Positions 44,768 through 58,350 are shown, counted from the first letter of the stretch. The stretch: 64,000 nt of DNA from Verpa conica (GCA_033030425.1 JAUFSD010000019.1:1054001-1118000); one strand, 5' to 3'. Notes: generated by a model from the letters alone, not told the origin. Program-made: numbers and translations.

Positions 44768-47700
44768 GAGGATAAAAGGTCTTTCTGGGTTTTGTTGGTC
44801 TTTTGATTTCTTTCTGGCGTAGAGATTGAGGAATTGAAGGAAGGGCACTTGCGACTCCAGATCAGCGACGGATTACGATTTTTACGACAATGTTCTTCTT
44901 TTCTTTTCAATGCTTTTTTCCACGCAATTATCACATCTTTAGGTCAAATTACGAGCTAGATTCTTTTATCCTCGAGTCGCTAGGACTAATATTTCTAATA
45001 AAAGTAACATGTCTTGAGGTTATATATTTTACCGAATACGGAAGGGAAGTATTGCCAAGACCGAGTGATATTATATGACCAGTTATACCACCAAAACGTG
45101 TAGTCAGGTCTCCAGCTCTCCCCTACCTAGTTAGGCACGCAACCAACGTTCTTTCCAGTCTCTGGTAGTGATACGTAGGGCTTTGTCTAATTATGTACAC
45201 TTAGAGCTATAGTTCAATCTCATTACCTAGTAGCTCTAGTTCATAAATCTCTGCCTGATTAAGGCATAATTAGGTACACGAGACATGGAGAGATTATGAA
45301 CTTCTTACTAGTAGTAAAGCATGTCTCTAATACTTAAGCTGTAGATATTAGATCATCACGTTTATACAGATCTCTAGCCACCGCTTAGCAGGATTGATAC
45401 ATTACTAATCCTACTCTATTCCAACATTTTAATCGTAACTCCATAGACCCCCTGTTTCCTCTATAATATATATACATACGCATACGTACGTCTTTCTCCT
45501 ACCGTAGCCCTGCCAAACGTCTTCTGACACAAAAATCTTCCGTCGACACATACCGCGAATATAAAAAAAAAATTTGTTCTGTCTAATATAGTATGGCTAA
45601 ACACAAGTCATTAGGTCGTCCATCAGTACCATATTAGATTCTGGGGGTTTTTCTACCTAAACAGGTATATTTGGGAACATTCTTGACTCATATGACCAAG
45701 AGGGAGGGGGCTTATACACCCTGAAATAAAGTTTGTCATGTGATAAAAGGACAGCCCTAGCTGCTCAAATGGACATGAATTTCCCTAACTCACAGGAGGT
45801 CCGGTCTCCTAACGGAAACGCCCCCGCACCGGGATGCAGGGGGCCGCACGTTCGAATCACGATAAAGACGTACTCTCAAGTCCTGCAATGCCTTGCGCTG
45901 GGAGAGAGGAACTTTTTTGCTACTTTAGTTAGCTTACCCTTTTTTTATCCGGATTAGTTAGTGTTCGACCACTGTTAAAGAGCATGTGTAAGATTTTAAT
46001 TTGTTCTCTGCGTATGAATGAATGAGTTAATAGTAAGTACATGGAGCCCAAGGGCTATGGTACTCGCATCACACACCAAGGGCCTAAGCCCCAAAGTAGC
46101 AGAAACAAAAATAACAAAAATAACAAAAATAACAAAGTATCACAAACAAATACGCGAAACAAAATTTTAGCAAAACAAAAACTTAAACTTTTTCCTCCCC
46201 TCCTCCGTTGTCTCATTCTCCTTGTCTACTCTCTCACTCTACCTGTTCGCTGCTTGACACGTCTTCTCACATATCCCCCCATCCCCATCCTTCCTCTCTC
46301 TCTCTCTACCCTCTTCAGTCGTGTTTTCTCTTCTGCCCCCCCCCTCTTCTCGCCACCTCTCTAATTCTTTTCCTCTTAAATTATTCTCTACGTAGCTAGG
46401 CTATGACTATCCTGCTGAAAACTGAAAGGAAAAAAAGAAAAGAAAAACCCTCACCACACACCGTTCTATAGCGTTAACGAGAGTACAGTACACTCTTCCT
46501 ATAAGAATACTTCCTATAAGAGTAACCACTCTATAATAATATGTATTCTCAGTGGGGACAAGCGGGAATGAGGCAATGGAGGAAGGAAGAGGTTTGATTT
46601 AAGTTTTGCTTTTACAGAGTTTGTTCCGATTTTGTGATTTGATATTTTTGTTAGTTTGGGCTATATATGACCCTTGGTGTAGAGTGCGAGTATCTTAACC
46701 CTTGGGCTCCATGTACTTGTGATAAATTCATTCATTCATATGCATTCTCGGTCCCAACTAGATCAACAAAGCCATATTTCCTCTATTTATAAGAATATTC
46801 ATCTTATATGGGTGCTGAAGTTCAGTCCTAAGCGTATTCTTATAGGGAGGGTCTGCTGTAGCTGTTTTTGTAGTTTATTGTGCTATAGCGGGGTGGGATT
46901 GTTGTATAAGGAGGATGTATTGGTAGAGGGGGGGAAAATTTAATTTTATCAGTGGTAGTAGCTTTCATAAGCCTCTACATTCATTTATTTGCACGGAGAT
47001 TGTAGGTCATGTTTGTTTGTTTTTTGTTTTTGTTTTTCGCTAGAGGGTGCGTTTAATTATCATCATGCCTCTCATATATACTTTTACATAAAAATTCGGG
47101 ACAGCTACGACACAAGTGGTCTTCATAATATCCGTCGAATCGGGAGCTCCATAGCTTGATGAGAATTTGACATCTAGGGTACTCCCGTGCGAGGGAATCC
47201 GGAGAGGGCTTTGTCGTTTTTCTTCCTGCACGGTGAATCGTGTGTTGTGTGTTTGTTAACGTTATCGACGAAACCCGTCCGAAGAGTAGATACTGGTGAT
47301 CCTGTTATCGCTATAGAGGGATTTGCATCTCCCCCCTTTCCTTTCCTTTACTATAGCCCGTTAGCTGGTAATATGCAGAATTATGGCTAGTGGGCCTAAC
47401 AAACTTATACCACATCTTCTCTCCCTGAGAAGAAAGAGTATTGATGGTAATAGCCATGTGGTAAAACACTCTTCTGTATCAGTGGTCATATATATATATC
47501 GTTTTTTGTCTCAGGCTCTCGATTGGAATGGTGCTCATGCCCGTTTTACCCGTCTAACATGTAATGGGTGATAGTAGTTAACCCCATCTTTCATCTAGGT
47601 TCTAGAAGATAGCTCTGAATTATCTTCAGGGAGTGTTTGTGACAACTCTGATCATAGCCAGGGCATTCATCCAAGAACCCCTAGCATCCCCATGGACCCT

Positions 47701-49478
47701 TTGATCATATTACAGCTTATGCCTAGCTACCTCCCTCATGAAGGCATTGTTGATGCCCCAGGATAGCCAATAAAAGCTCCCGTTATCGCATGTGAGGTAG
47801 CATCTCATGGTCAGATTTATGAGGGCTTTGAGGCGTAGTGACAAGATCTACGGAAATCTACATGTCAGTTTTAGGATTAATTTGAATAGATACGAAGGGA
47901 ATGGTACTAGAAAATGTATTCCGCTTCTGAGGTGTAGTGGGTGACTGCCATCTTCATGGTATCGGGTTATCAAACAGAAGTAATCTGCAGCGAGCTACAT
48001 CTATGGGTCTAGGTGCGGAACTAAGGTGGGATTGTGTAGACGAAGAGAGAGAAAGAAGAGATGCTGTTGGTGGGTGTGTTGCCAAGCTACAGGGATACTG
48101 AGGCTCTGCGGGCATGCACCGAGCAGGGTCTTATTCCTTGCTACAGACTGTGATATTATGTTTGTTGGCTTACCGTAAACTTCTTCTAGATTATATCCCA
48201 CGAGCCATATCAGAGGTACCTTCTATATTATTTATATCACTATATCCTCAATCTTCACCCTTGATAGGGTTAGGGGTGTGATGACTCTGGATCCAATGCA
48301 GAGTATACGCGTGTATTTCATAGAATATTAGGCTATCTTCCTATTTGACCGCTTCATTTGACCGCTTCTCTAGTGAACTCTTCAAAATATCTCTTCAGTA
48401 ATCTTTAACGGAGACGCTGACACGGCTGAGGAGCAACCCACTCAGTTTCCAAATGAGCCCTAACCACAATATAGAGGCCGGTGTAAGTTGAACCAACGAC
48501 CCATTTCGACTACTAGAGTCGCAAGAGACTACTCGGTTCTTTTCGGCCTGAGGTTGAAAGACAACACCAACTTAACACTAAATACTTTCTTTGCCTTTAC
48601 CTCAGCTGAACAATACTTTAAGACCGCCTTGTGTCGTCGATAGATGTAACAACTATAATCAGCTAATTAGTTATACCTTACCAGCCATATAAACTCAATT
48701 AGTTCCCTATATATAGCTGCAAGCGCTGAGAAACCTACCAAGACTTGAATTCCGTCTATTGCAGGCTTGAGGACATAGTCTTAGCCGGGCTTTGCCAGTA
48801 CTTCAATCTCTAGTATGTGCATTACACACCTAGATTGTTTATTCCTGGACATGTATATAGGGCATCGTTTTACACTATTTATGCCCAAATTAGAAAGTGC
48901 TGCAGAAGAATCAAAAGATTAGATAAGGTAAATTCCGATGCCTGAACTCAAGGGATGAGTCTCGCAAAGTCCTATGCTTGTGCGCCCACCTATCCGAGCA
49001 AAACAAAGAGCCAATTAATACATAGAAGGTTTTATCTATATAGTGCTCTAGGAAAGGCCCACAAGCACGTCCATTTCCTGCACATTACTGAGCTTGGGCA
49101 TCGAGCTTGTCAAGCCCGATGCCCAGGCCGAGTGATGACGTTGAGACAAGCTCACCCCGATCCACAGATCTTGTTCCACGGCCCGCGAATCTCACATGCA
49201 TAGATAGATGCATTACGCCACACAACCCATCCAAGAAAGGATCCAAGTTCCTGCATCTCCTATCCAGGGGCGACACACAAAAACCGGGTTCAGCAATTCC
49301 CCATCAGCAGGGCGGATATACAGATATCTGCATGCTTAAGGTACCTTCCCTTACGACCCGGACAGGCTGTTTGTCTACGTTCACGACTCATCTTTTCCGA
49401 GACGTTATTATTTCAAACTTTAGCACCGTCGGCATAAAAGCATTCCATTCACGTGTTGCTAGAAACCCACTGGTCAAA
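44768..49478. other. 4.7-kb gene-poor stretch with one MITE
   Basis: I see no supported gene. It carries the 736-bp inverted-repeat element at 46009-46744. A GC-richer patch at 45790-45860 contains a GTTCGAATC box, but not a foldable tRNA. The last 300 bases probably hold the UVE1 promoter. Confidence 0.5.
46009..46744. mobile_element. 736-bp MITE with long inverted repeats and 5-bp target duplication
   Basis: The ends read TGCGTATGAATG (46009) and, in reverse, TGCATATGAATG (46744). The inverted similarity continues through AAGTACATGGAGCCCAAGGG and, with more changes, through ACACCAAGGG to about 120 bp. TTCTC flanks both sides (46004-46008, 46745-46749), a 5-bp target duplication. The interior has a short AATAACAAA repeat and pyrimidine-rich DNA but no credible protein, so the element is non-autonomous. 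A similar solo end occurs at 1815-1851. Confidence 0.75.
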
Positions 49479-51695
49479 ATGGTGAAAAGAAAACACGCTG
49501 CGGTAGTAAAGGCGGAATCAGCGAGAGCTTTATCGACACTTGCAACCGAGGAACGCGATACCTCAGAAGAGCCTGAGCCCTCGAACGAAGAGGATTTTGA
49601 GCCCGAGTTGGCAGTCACGGAAGAGGAAGAATCGGAGGTGTTGGAACCGGAGCCAACTAGGGGGAGCAAGAAGGGAAAGAAAAATGTTACAGCAAAGAGT
49701 ACAAGTTCGAAAAAGAAAACTCCTAAAAAGAAGCCAGCTGTAAGCAGAAAAGGCTTTATAAAAACAGAGAATAAGGATGGGACCCTTATTACGAGAGAGC
49801 CTCAAGTTAACAGTGACTACCTTCCTATTCCTTGGAAGGGTCGATTAGGCTTCGTATGTTCTTTATCCCCTCCGACTTTGTTCACACAAAACTAATCATA
49901 TGATCAATACCAGGCATGCCTAAACACGTACCTCCGCACAGCCAACCCTCCAATCTTCTGCTCCCGTACCTGCCGCATTGAAACAATCCTAAAGCAAGGC
50001 TCCGAGGCAGCAGGGAAAGCATATGTCGAATCGCTGGGTCTCGCGAACGCCCAGGACCTCGTGAAGATGATACGGTGGAACGAGAAATATGGTATTAAGT
50101 TCCTACGGATATCTAGCGAGATGTTCCCGTTTGCGAGTCACCCAAAGTATGGTTACACTCTCGAATTTGCCGAAAAGCCGTTGAAGGAGGCAGGAAGGGT
50201 TGCAATGGAATTCGGGCACCGGCTTACTATGCACCCTGGACAGGTTAGTATATCTCCACCTCATCCTTTATACTAGCGGCTGATGGAATGCATATTGTAG
50301 TTTACGCAGATAGCTAGTCCGAAGGAAAATGTTGTTACAGCATCTGTCAGAGACCTAGAGTATCATGCACAGCTCTTAAGCCTATTAGGACTGAAAGGGC
50401 AGACTGATCGAGACGCTGTCATGATACTACACATGGGTGGGGTGTTTGGAGATAAAAAAGAAACCATAGACAGGTTCAGAAAAAACTATAATTCCCTTTT
50501 ATCAGACAGTATCAGGGCCCGACTAGTCCTAGAGAACGACGATGTTGTAAGTTCCTCCAACCATAACCCCCCATAAAGACTTTCCATTGACAATTTCCAA
50601 TAGAACTATACCGTCCACGACCTCCTCCCGATCTGCAAAGAGCTTAACATCCCCCTTGTATTGGACTATCACCATCACAACATCCGCCACCGCGAAGACC
50701 TCCGCGAGGGGACTTTAGATCTCATGCCTTTCATGGACGAGATTAAAGAGACGTGGACTCGTAAAAACATCACACAGAAACAACACTACTCTGAGCCTCG
50801 CGACGGCGCTGTGACAGATATGGACATGCGGAAGCATTCGAAAAGAGTGCGGAATTTTCCGCCTTGCCCTGATACTATGGATCTGATGATCGAAGCGAAG
50901 GACAAAGAACAGGCAGTGTTTGGGCTATATAAGAAATATGGAATCGGTGGTGAGGGGTTATTTAATGAGGTGATTCCGCATACCAGGACCGACGAGAACC
51001 CACCTCAGAAGCCTGTGAAGAAGGGGAAGAAGGTGGAAGATAAAGTAATTGTAGTTAAAGAGGAGGATGTTTCCATGGGAGGAGAAGAGAGAAGAGTATA
51101 TTGGCCAGAGGGACATGAGGACTGGCTGAGTCCTGCGAAGAAGGTTAGGCCAAAGAAGGAGGTCGATGGCGAAGAAACGGCTGTGAATCACGAAGCAAAA
51201 CCCACCCTGAAAAAGAAACCCGCCAAACGACAAACCAAGAAAATCAAGGACGAGGAAGATGAAGAAATGGCCGATAAAGATGAGCCAGAAATCGTTGTAG
51301 AGAAGAGACCCCTCAAACGACAGACTAAGAGTGCTCCAATAATCCCTAAGTCAGAACCGGAAAAGATGACGGAAAAACCGAAACCATCACGGGCAAAAAG
51401 ACAAAAAACGGTGACTAATAATGGAGATGAAGATGGAGATGAACTCTCGGCTACTGTTATACCTATCTCAACTACAGCCAAAAACAAACGACCGGCTACT
51501 ATCCAAAAGACAACGAAGAAAAACGCGCCGTTACCATCTCCCGGCTCTGACTCAGAAGTCGACTCACCGCTGGTAACAGATGATGAGAATGAGGAGGTAG
51601 CTACGACTCAACAAAAAGAGGTGTTCCGACAGGTGGATGCAGAGGCTGTGAGTAAAAGGGGCACGAGGACTAGGAGAGCGGTTGTGGTGGCATAG
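49479..51695 (+). CDS. UVE1: UV damage endonuclease UvdE
   Basis: Exons 49479-49853, 49914-50243, 50301-50546 and 50604-51695 join in phase to 680 residues. Residues 1-115 are acidic then Lys-rich, with likely nuclear localisation (KKKTPKKKP). The TIM-barrel UvdE core runs from about 118 (WKGRLGFACLNTYLR) through FLRISSEMFPFASHP, HRLTMHPGQFTQIASPKEN, MILHMGGVFGDK, LVLENDD and LVLDYHHHNI, which contain the His/Glu/Asp metal ligands of the family. The enzyme nicks DNA 5' of UV photoproducts and other lesions. The C-terminal 240 residues are a repetitive basic/acidic extension (KKPAKRQTKK, RPLKRQTKS) beyond the core. The start at 49479 was chosen because the upstream part of the frame is unlike the family. 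Confidence 0.93.
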
Positions 51696-52439
51696 TGAAG
51701 TGAGGAGTAGGAAGAGCAGAATTGGGGTGAATGGTGTACTTGTACGATATGATTGAATGTGCCGGTATAAAACGGAGGGCATTCTGTTGTATACATAGAG
51801 AATACGTTTGATGGCCTTGAGGCCTTGTGGTGGTTTTTTAATGGGTATGGGCATTTGATTACTAGTTTCGGATACAAAAGCTCGGAATGTTGTTTCCTTG
51901 TATGGCAGATAGCACATCTATAGATATTTAAAGCGGGTTTTTGGAGCTGCATATATTCCGAGTGATTATCCATGATTAACTACCTTTCTTGTCTACAAAA
52001 ATGTTATGTTATGAGGGGTTTTTAATTGAGATAGCAAATATCTATCTTATTTAATCTCTTATAGCTACTTATTCGGTCGTAAAATATACCTAGTATTCCA
52101 GGGAGACTTCCCAAGTACACAAGTACCCAGTTGCCAATGGGTTTCTATATATGAATAGTATGCAGTAATGAGATAATTAGGAATGATTTATTAGATATTA
52201 ATATTATCCAAGTGACTAACTTCGGTCAGTAAACAGAGGCGGTAATTCGTAGTCGAGGCGCCTCAAGAGCATCTTTCTAATCCCCGAAGTAGCATTGTGG
52301 GCCACAATATTTTCCGAACCTGGTTTAGAGAGGTTAGGGCAATGAACAGAAATTATAGCAATCAAATCCTAGTTTAAACCCTTATTCCACAAAGATATAC
52401 ATAAAAACTATGGTAAGATCTAAGCTAGGCATTACAGTA

Positions 52440-52695
52440 CTCGTAGTCTTCAAGCGTTTCCGGAATACGGTAACTGGGAGCGCCATGTCTTTCCTACGAG
52501 GTCACTTTTGCAAGCCTGTGCCGTTGGTTAACTTGGGTAGCTATTCCTCGGCAGCACAAAGTTCAGCGAATGGCTGGCCTTAGATTCAAGGCAAAACACC
52601 CATGAGGTGCATTACACCTTGAAGATACAATGTGACAGTAGGCAAGACATGGCGCTCCCTGTTACCGTACTCCGGAAACGCTTGAAGACTACGAG
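52440..52695. mobile_element. TA-flanked MITE, 256 bp
   Basis: The left arm CTCGTAGTCTTCAAGCG (52440-52491) and the right arm (52644-52695) are inverted repeats of about 52 bp with only two mismatches, so this insertion is young or has been homogenised. TA lies directly outside both ends (52438-52439, 52696-52697). There is no coding capacity. An old, transition-diverged copy of one arm is at 23761-23796. Confidence 0.8.
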
Positions 52696-54283
52696 TAAGT
52701 TTCGTTGTTAAGCGCTATCCACCTTAGCTTCACATACTTACATTTCAACCAAAACGATCGTTTTGCAATGTTACATCGAGGTTTCTAATGGCGATGAGCC
52801 TAGTAGACCTTGATTCCAGCTTCCAGCTTCAAATCGTACAGATGCAGGACTTTGGAGGAGCTTCTAGTCCCTGTGACTACTGAGACCATACTAAATACCT
52901 TGATAACCCAATGACGTAGCCACGCCATCCGGGCAGGCGTCAACGCCACAACATCGAATCATTTTAAAGGAAAGCAAATTCTAATTCCATGGCAGTACAT
53001 GATAACAAGTATAGATAGAGTGATAGATTTGCAGCGAAGCCCCGAAAAGTCTGACTTGGCCGACCTCATTAGGCCGATATCGTATGCTTTTTGCTTCTCA
53101 ATTACCTAACAAATGTAGAAAAGCCGGTGAGGTTTACTTCAGAGATGACGTAGATGGGGATCTTTCTGATCATTTGATCAGAAGTGATAAGAAACCCTTG
53201 GATGATTTACTGTCTCTTTGAGGTAATAGAAAGATACTGTTGATGCCGTGAGCCTTTGACTGGAGTTGGGGATCGTCAAAACATGGAAAAATACCCAGGG
53301 AGATAACCTGGTATATCTATAAACCCAGTATTCAATGTTCTATAGCATTCGGTTTAGAAGTTATAAGCTAGGGATAGTCCTAGATTTGCACATCTCTAAA
53401 CCTACAAAACTTCTGCTTTGTGGTTAAGAGCAAACCTTCGAGTGATTATCTATGATATAATTTTACCTAGTAACTCAAGACCTAATATTTTTCACGAATA
53501 GATGTCTTCACTCTAGCTATCTTAATACCATGATGTGGAATTGTTTTAGAAACGAAGAAATGTACATACCCCTATGAATACTAGAATCTCTCTTTTCACG
53601 AGTTCAGGTCTTTTAATTCGCTAGACAAGTACCCCCTTGCTAGTTAGCACATATACGCATGTTTATCCTGATTGGCCGCTCATGACATCAAACTCTCGAG
53701 ACTCCTCAACCTCGGACAAGATTGTTCAGTGCCAATAAATTCACGCAGTGCGGTATTTCTGCCAATGATTCCAAGTTGACGTATGCGGTCAGCACCAAAT
53801 GAAACTGATCACATCCAAAAAAAACCTATTGTAGCCTTGGACATCTAAAAAACAATCTCCCCCATAATTATATTCAGGCCTAGGAATCTCTACGATGTGC
53901 ACCCTTTCTCCATGTCACAAATATCACTCGAAAAAAACAACCAGAGAGAGGTTGTGTGGTTTTATCACCTCAGTGACGTCAATAAGTTAGATTGGTTAAC
54001 CTTAAAATAAGTACCGATCTGCACACCTGGATTGATCAAGAGCTGCCCCCCTCTCCCCTCTCCCCTACTACTGTATTAAGCAATACCTATTTATTTGATT
54101 GGTTCCTGACACCGGAAACACACAGCCGGTAAAAAAGAAAATATACCCGCCCACCCCCTTCCCACTCTCCCCTTTTTCATCACGTACATAAAGGTAAGCT
54201 TTCATAAATACCATCGACTCAGCTGTACTGGATAGATGCTCGAATCTGCGCGGCGTTGAAACCGGTATAAACACATGATGGGA

Positions 54284-54508
54284 ACACACATACACACGCA
54301 CGCACGCACACACACACACACACACATTCATCATAAAATACCTATCATATAAAAAAAACTAAATAATTGCAATTGGCCATGATGTTTAATTATTGCAACC
54401 CCTTGGAGAGGTACATGTAGCTATGGTAGCTAACTAACTAGTTCACATCGAGTAGAAGAGCTACATGGAATATGTTGTGGAAAGTTAACATTTGTTACCG
54501 CGGCACAT

Positions 54509-54539
<31 letters not shown>
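54284..54539. repeat. two CA/AC microsatellites
   Basis: Dinucleotide runs at 54284-54326 (with CGCA interruptions) and 54508-54539 (near-perfect AC) lie about 180 bp apart and have the same strand orientation. Confidence 0.9.
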
Positions 54540-54541
<2 letters not shown>

Positions 54542-54779
54542 TACACGCACATAACACCCCTGATTTTGTCTCACTCCCCTTCTTTTTGATTGCAAGATTC
54601 ACGATCTTGCCGGTTCTCTTTTTTCTCTCTCTGGTCTCTCTCTCTCTCCGCATCGATATTCCCGAAAATAAGGAATAATCTGACAAGAAAAAAAAGAGTT
54701 CGAAAACCTTGTTTTTTGATCCCCATCCCCCTTTCCATTCAATTCACTTTATAAAGATCGGCGACGGCGGTGACGGATC

Positions 54780-55910
54780 CGGCCGAGTCTTTTTTGGACC
54801 CCTCCCCCCCCTCAGGGTGGACATTATTGGTTAGGTCTATTAATATAGAAGAGCAAGAGAGAGAGAGAGAGGGAGGATATATGGGAAGAGCGGGAAATGA
54901 TTGCCGCTCTAGAGGTCCGGATATACGGGTCACCAAAGTAGAGAGTCTAAAAATGCCGGTTTCAGTTTGGCAAAAGAGCCGTGCGGTTCTAATCTAGAGG
55001 TACCTCCACAAGCGTGCTCCAACAAACTCCCCCCTCTCTCTCTCTCTCCCCCCCCCCAGTAGGTCAGATATGTAATACAGGAAGAGGAATAGTAAATTCA
55101 CACCCTTTGAATAGCCCAAATTGCAATATATCCTATTGATCCCTCCCCTGACAGAGTATAGTCTTCCCGCGCGGGGAGAGAGAGAGAGGTGGGGGGGGGA
55201 ATGTAGAGTAAGTCTGCAAGGAACCCGGGAAATCAACAGTTGTGACTCGGGTACCGTAGACTGGCCTGATACCATAATAAAATAAATAAAATACCGCGTC
55301 CGTCTGTTCCCCCCCCCCCCTAGCTTATTATGCTGACCACCTATGGAGGTTTATTATTATATTCTTACTAGTCTAGTCGGTCGCTAGCTAACTATCTAGG
55401 GGAAATATAACTTAATAGAGAATAGTATACATAGTTACCGAAAAATATAAGCTCTCGGGGGTGGGGGGGGTGGGTGGTCGTACAAATATGTGCAGCTACA
55501 ATGTATGATCAGAATAACAATCGATCCACCAGCAGCCCACATTGCAGCAGAATGATCGTGATTTCTAGAAAAAAGAAAAAAAAGAAAAAACTTGGTTGTT
55601 TCCCCACAGTCCTGCGGGCTGCAGGTGCCTTCTGACCGACCGACTAGTTAGTGGTACTACAATTAGTAGACCGCGATAATGACAACGAACATCAACCCGC
55701 ATAGAAAGGGAACGGAAGAGGTAGGAAAGGGGGTGGTGGAGAAGAACGGGAATCGAGGTAAGCAATACATAAGCGCAGGTTAAACTCAGGTCATCGGGTT
55801 GCAGTACACCTTGGCATCATGTGTAAATACCCCCCCCCCTCTCTCTGGGTCACTTCAAGAGATACAGATGTATCTCATAAAGGGCGTGGGGAAAACAGCT
55901 CTCTCTCTCC
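54780..55910. repeat. cluster of polypurine/polypyrimidine tracts
   Basis: Alternating GA and CT microsatellites adjoin poly-C or poly-G runs at about 54850-54875, 55028-55058, 55175-55200, 55308-55320, 55456-55475 and 55828-55846. Several have mirror symmetry (CT run then C run), so triplex or quadruplex structure is possible. Confidence 0.7.
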
Positions 55911-56832
55911 CTCTCCCTTGTAAGTATAGAAAGCGTAATATATTACTGTCGCTCAAGCTTATGATGATCTGCCTTGAAGGCTACCTACCTACTCTCATAG
56001 CTAAGGATCGTGATTCATGGCCCACGGTCTAGGCTCACAACCCCTCCTATCGGGTTTTGTGTAACAGACCGGAGGCAAATGGTTGGTTCGTAAGGACGTC
56101 GGGGCTACCCTCGTGCCCATCACAATAGGGTACTAGTACCAATGGACAAATGAGAGAGAGTAGAAAGTCACATAGATGCAGGGTGGATGTTCATTGCATG
56201 CCGTAGTGCTGTTTCGCTGCAAGGGAAGGCGAGCAAGATCGCCAGTAACATTGTTTATTTAGAGCCGCGTAACCCGTAATTGAAGGAGACTGCGGGGGGG
56301 GATAAGCAGAGAGAGGGAGAGAAAGAGAGCCGTTTGTAGCCATCACGATCACGGTTCGTGCCGTATGTACATACATGACTTGCTTCCCCCCCTCCTCTCC
56401 CAACGGTCGGTCACACCAAGATACGGTACGATGACAAGAGGATTTATGTATTATACTCGGCAGATACAAACCTTAACTATCCCCACGCTCAACCTGGTTT
56501 GAAAGAAGGTTACATACGAGCCTCTCCTCCGGATTGACAGCTCTGGAAGTATTGCTCCGGTGGCTAGGCACATCTGGTGGAACACGATAAGAAAGCCTAG
56601 ATATACACATACCTTAGATGTGACGTAGATCCAGGGTCTAGGCTGATCACAGCAGGAGGTACGCCATATATACAGGTTAGATTGGGGAGCAGCATCACGG
56701 AATCCGAGACATGCATCTACAGGCACAGGCACACAGGCACAAGCCAAGATTTAAAATAATATGGAAAATGGAAAAAAAATAAAATAAGAGTTTTTACGCA
56801 CAAGCCTCAAGAATGAAAAATGATATCACCCA

Positions 56833-57480
56833 TCACCCCGTCTTCATCAAATCCATCAAGTCCAATCCAAACCCTCCAACACCATTTCCCCTAGCGCCAC
56901 TTAAAGATTCCTGCTTCCTTTTCGCCGCCAATATATCCGATAAACTATTCCCCTTACGTGACTTTGCCCGTCTCTTACTGCCCGCGTTTTGCGACAACGC
57001 CGGGGCTGGTGATGGTTGGGCTTCAGCTGCAGCTGCTGACGGTACCTCTGTAGTGGCGAGCCTCTTGGACCGTGCTCGAGATGATGGTTTGGACCTAGAT
57101 GAAACATCCTGTGTTCTGCTGCGGCCGCACACCTGACATTCATAAATCATCTGAAGTTTACTGATCTTTTCCTTATTCTTTCCTTTCTCATCATCCTGAA
57201 TTTCCCGATCGCCGCCACTCAAACGCAGTCTTTTTCTGCTTTGTTTCGAACAATTTCGTTTCCTCCTGTGAAAATGCACGTGGCTGTTGACGCCTGGTAT
57301 TGCCACCGTGCCACAAGCTGTACATACTTGTCGCGATACTGTTTCGCCGAGGTTGATCTCTTTCTCGTGTGAGTGGTTGAGAAGCCTTGTCATCAAATGT
57401 GCTGACACAGCTGGGGATGTTGCAGCGAGGGCGTGGGAGGCCGCCCATAGGTGTTTTAGCTGTGCGGTGGTGGTGGACAT
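56833..57480 (-). CDS. RPP21: RNase P/MRP subunit Rpr2/Rpp21/Snm1-like
   Basis: A single-exon frame of 215 residues. The N-terminal helices (LKHLWAASHAL, HLMTRLLNHSHEKEINLG) are the Rpp21-type helical region. Two Cys pairs, CTAC (53-56) and CQVC (115-118), form the zinc ribbon of the Rpr2 domain, with an HFHRRKRNC basic segment between them. The C-terminal half is basic and low-complexity (SSRSKPSSRARSKR, KRRAKSRKG), as in fungal Rpr2 homologues. The protein would act in nuclear RNase P for tRNA 5' maturation or, if Snm1-like, in RNase MRP; the sequence alone does not decide. It lies downstream of PRMT5 on the same strand. Confidence 0.78.
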   Translation of the reverse strand: MSTTTAQLKHLWAASHALAATSPAVSAHLMTRLLNHSHEKEINLGETVSRQVCTACGTVAIPGVNSHVHFHRRKRNCSKQSRKRLRLSGGDREIQDDEKGKNKEKISKLQMIYECQVCGRSRTQDVSSRSKPSSRARSKRLATTEVPSAAAAEAQPSPAPALSQNAGSKRRAKSRKGNSLSDILAAKRKQESLSGARGNGVGGFGLDLMDLMKTG

Positions 57481-58350
57481 TCCTGCGGGCAGGGCGGCGA
57501 TTATGCGGCGATTATGGGGGAGTTTTTCTTTTCCCTTACTACCTTTTCCTTGTGACCTGGGTAGGTTAATTTTTTATTGCTGTTAGGGCTTCGGCTGCGG
57601 TTGCCGAGAGATGAGGGGTAATGATACTTGTTCGAGAGCGGGAGCGGTGAGGAATGATACAAGGGTTGACTACATAGGGGCTCCAAGCAGGGGTGTATGT
57701 ATAGATTCCAAATCGCTGAGTATTTCAGGAAATACTGAGGAATCGCTAGAGCTGACATTATATCCCCCGCATATCGCCAAGAACCGGCTTGCCGTCAGGG
57801 AACGAAAAAAAAACCTTGGCTCATTGTTGTCTTGAATCTCGATATTTTCCGATCCCTACATACCGGCATGATAAAAACAGCCGATAAGAACCTCCGGAGA
57901 TTTTTCTCACCTAATAAGCCGGCGACTAGACCCGAGACTAATCATTCGCCGGCAAAACTTAACGGAGAGAGGGTAGGGGTTTTTTTACTCGATCCCCTCC
58001 CGGAATTAATATTCATCGGCTGACTCCGACGAAATTGCAATCAATCCAGTTGGTATCAAAAACGTGTAGGATAGCCTACAACTTCAAAAACTAAGCAACC
58101 CGTAACACTATACCAATTATATCCTACTGTTTGCTTATTTAACCCTTTCACCCCTTGCCCATGATCATCACTGCCTATGAACTGTATGTTCCAGAATCGA
58201 CGGGCGGGTAAAAAAGTCTTGTTCGAAGGAAGAAAAAAAAGCAAATACCCATACCGGCAAAATATAAAAATTGTAGTATAGATTGAGAAAAGAAAAGAAA
58301 AATTTAAGTTAGCTATTGGGGGCGGGAGGTTCACAAATTAAACCCATCAA
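57481..58350. other. intergenic region between PRMT5 and RPP21
   Basis: There are about 870 bases between two same-strand genes, holding the PRMT5 3' UTR and the RPP21 promoter. No further gene or repeat was recognised. Confidence 0.5.

Larger units (their letters stand above)
51696..56832. other. 5.1-kb gene-poor, repeat-rich stretch
   Basis: It contains a TA-flanked MITE (52440-52695), two CA microsatellites (54284-54326, 54508-54539) and a long zone of purine/pyrimidine tracts (54780-55910). No frame resembles a gene family. Confidence 0.5.

Noticed and set aside
45750..45870. tRNA-like or SINE-like segment with TAGC...TGG and GTTCGAATC boxes
   Set aside because: The TpsiC stem does not pair, the acceptor ends do not match, and the anticodon stem would need a nine-base loop. 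Only box-like similarity remains.
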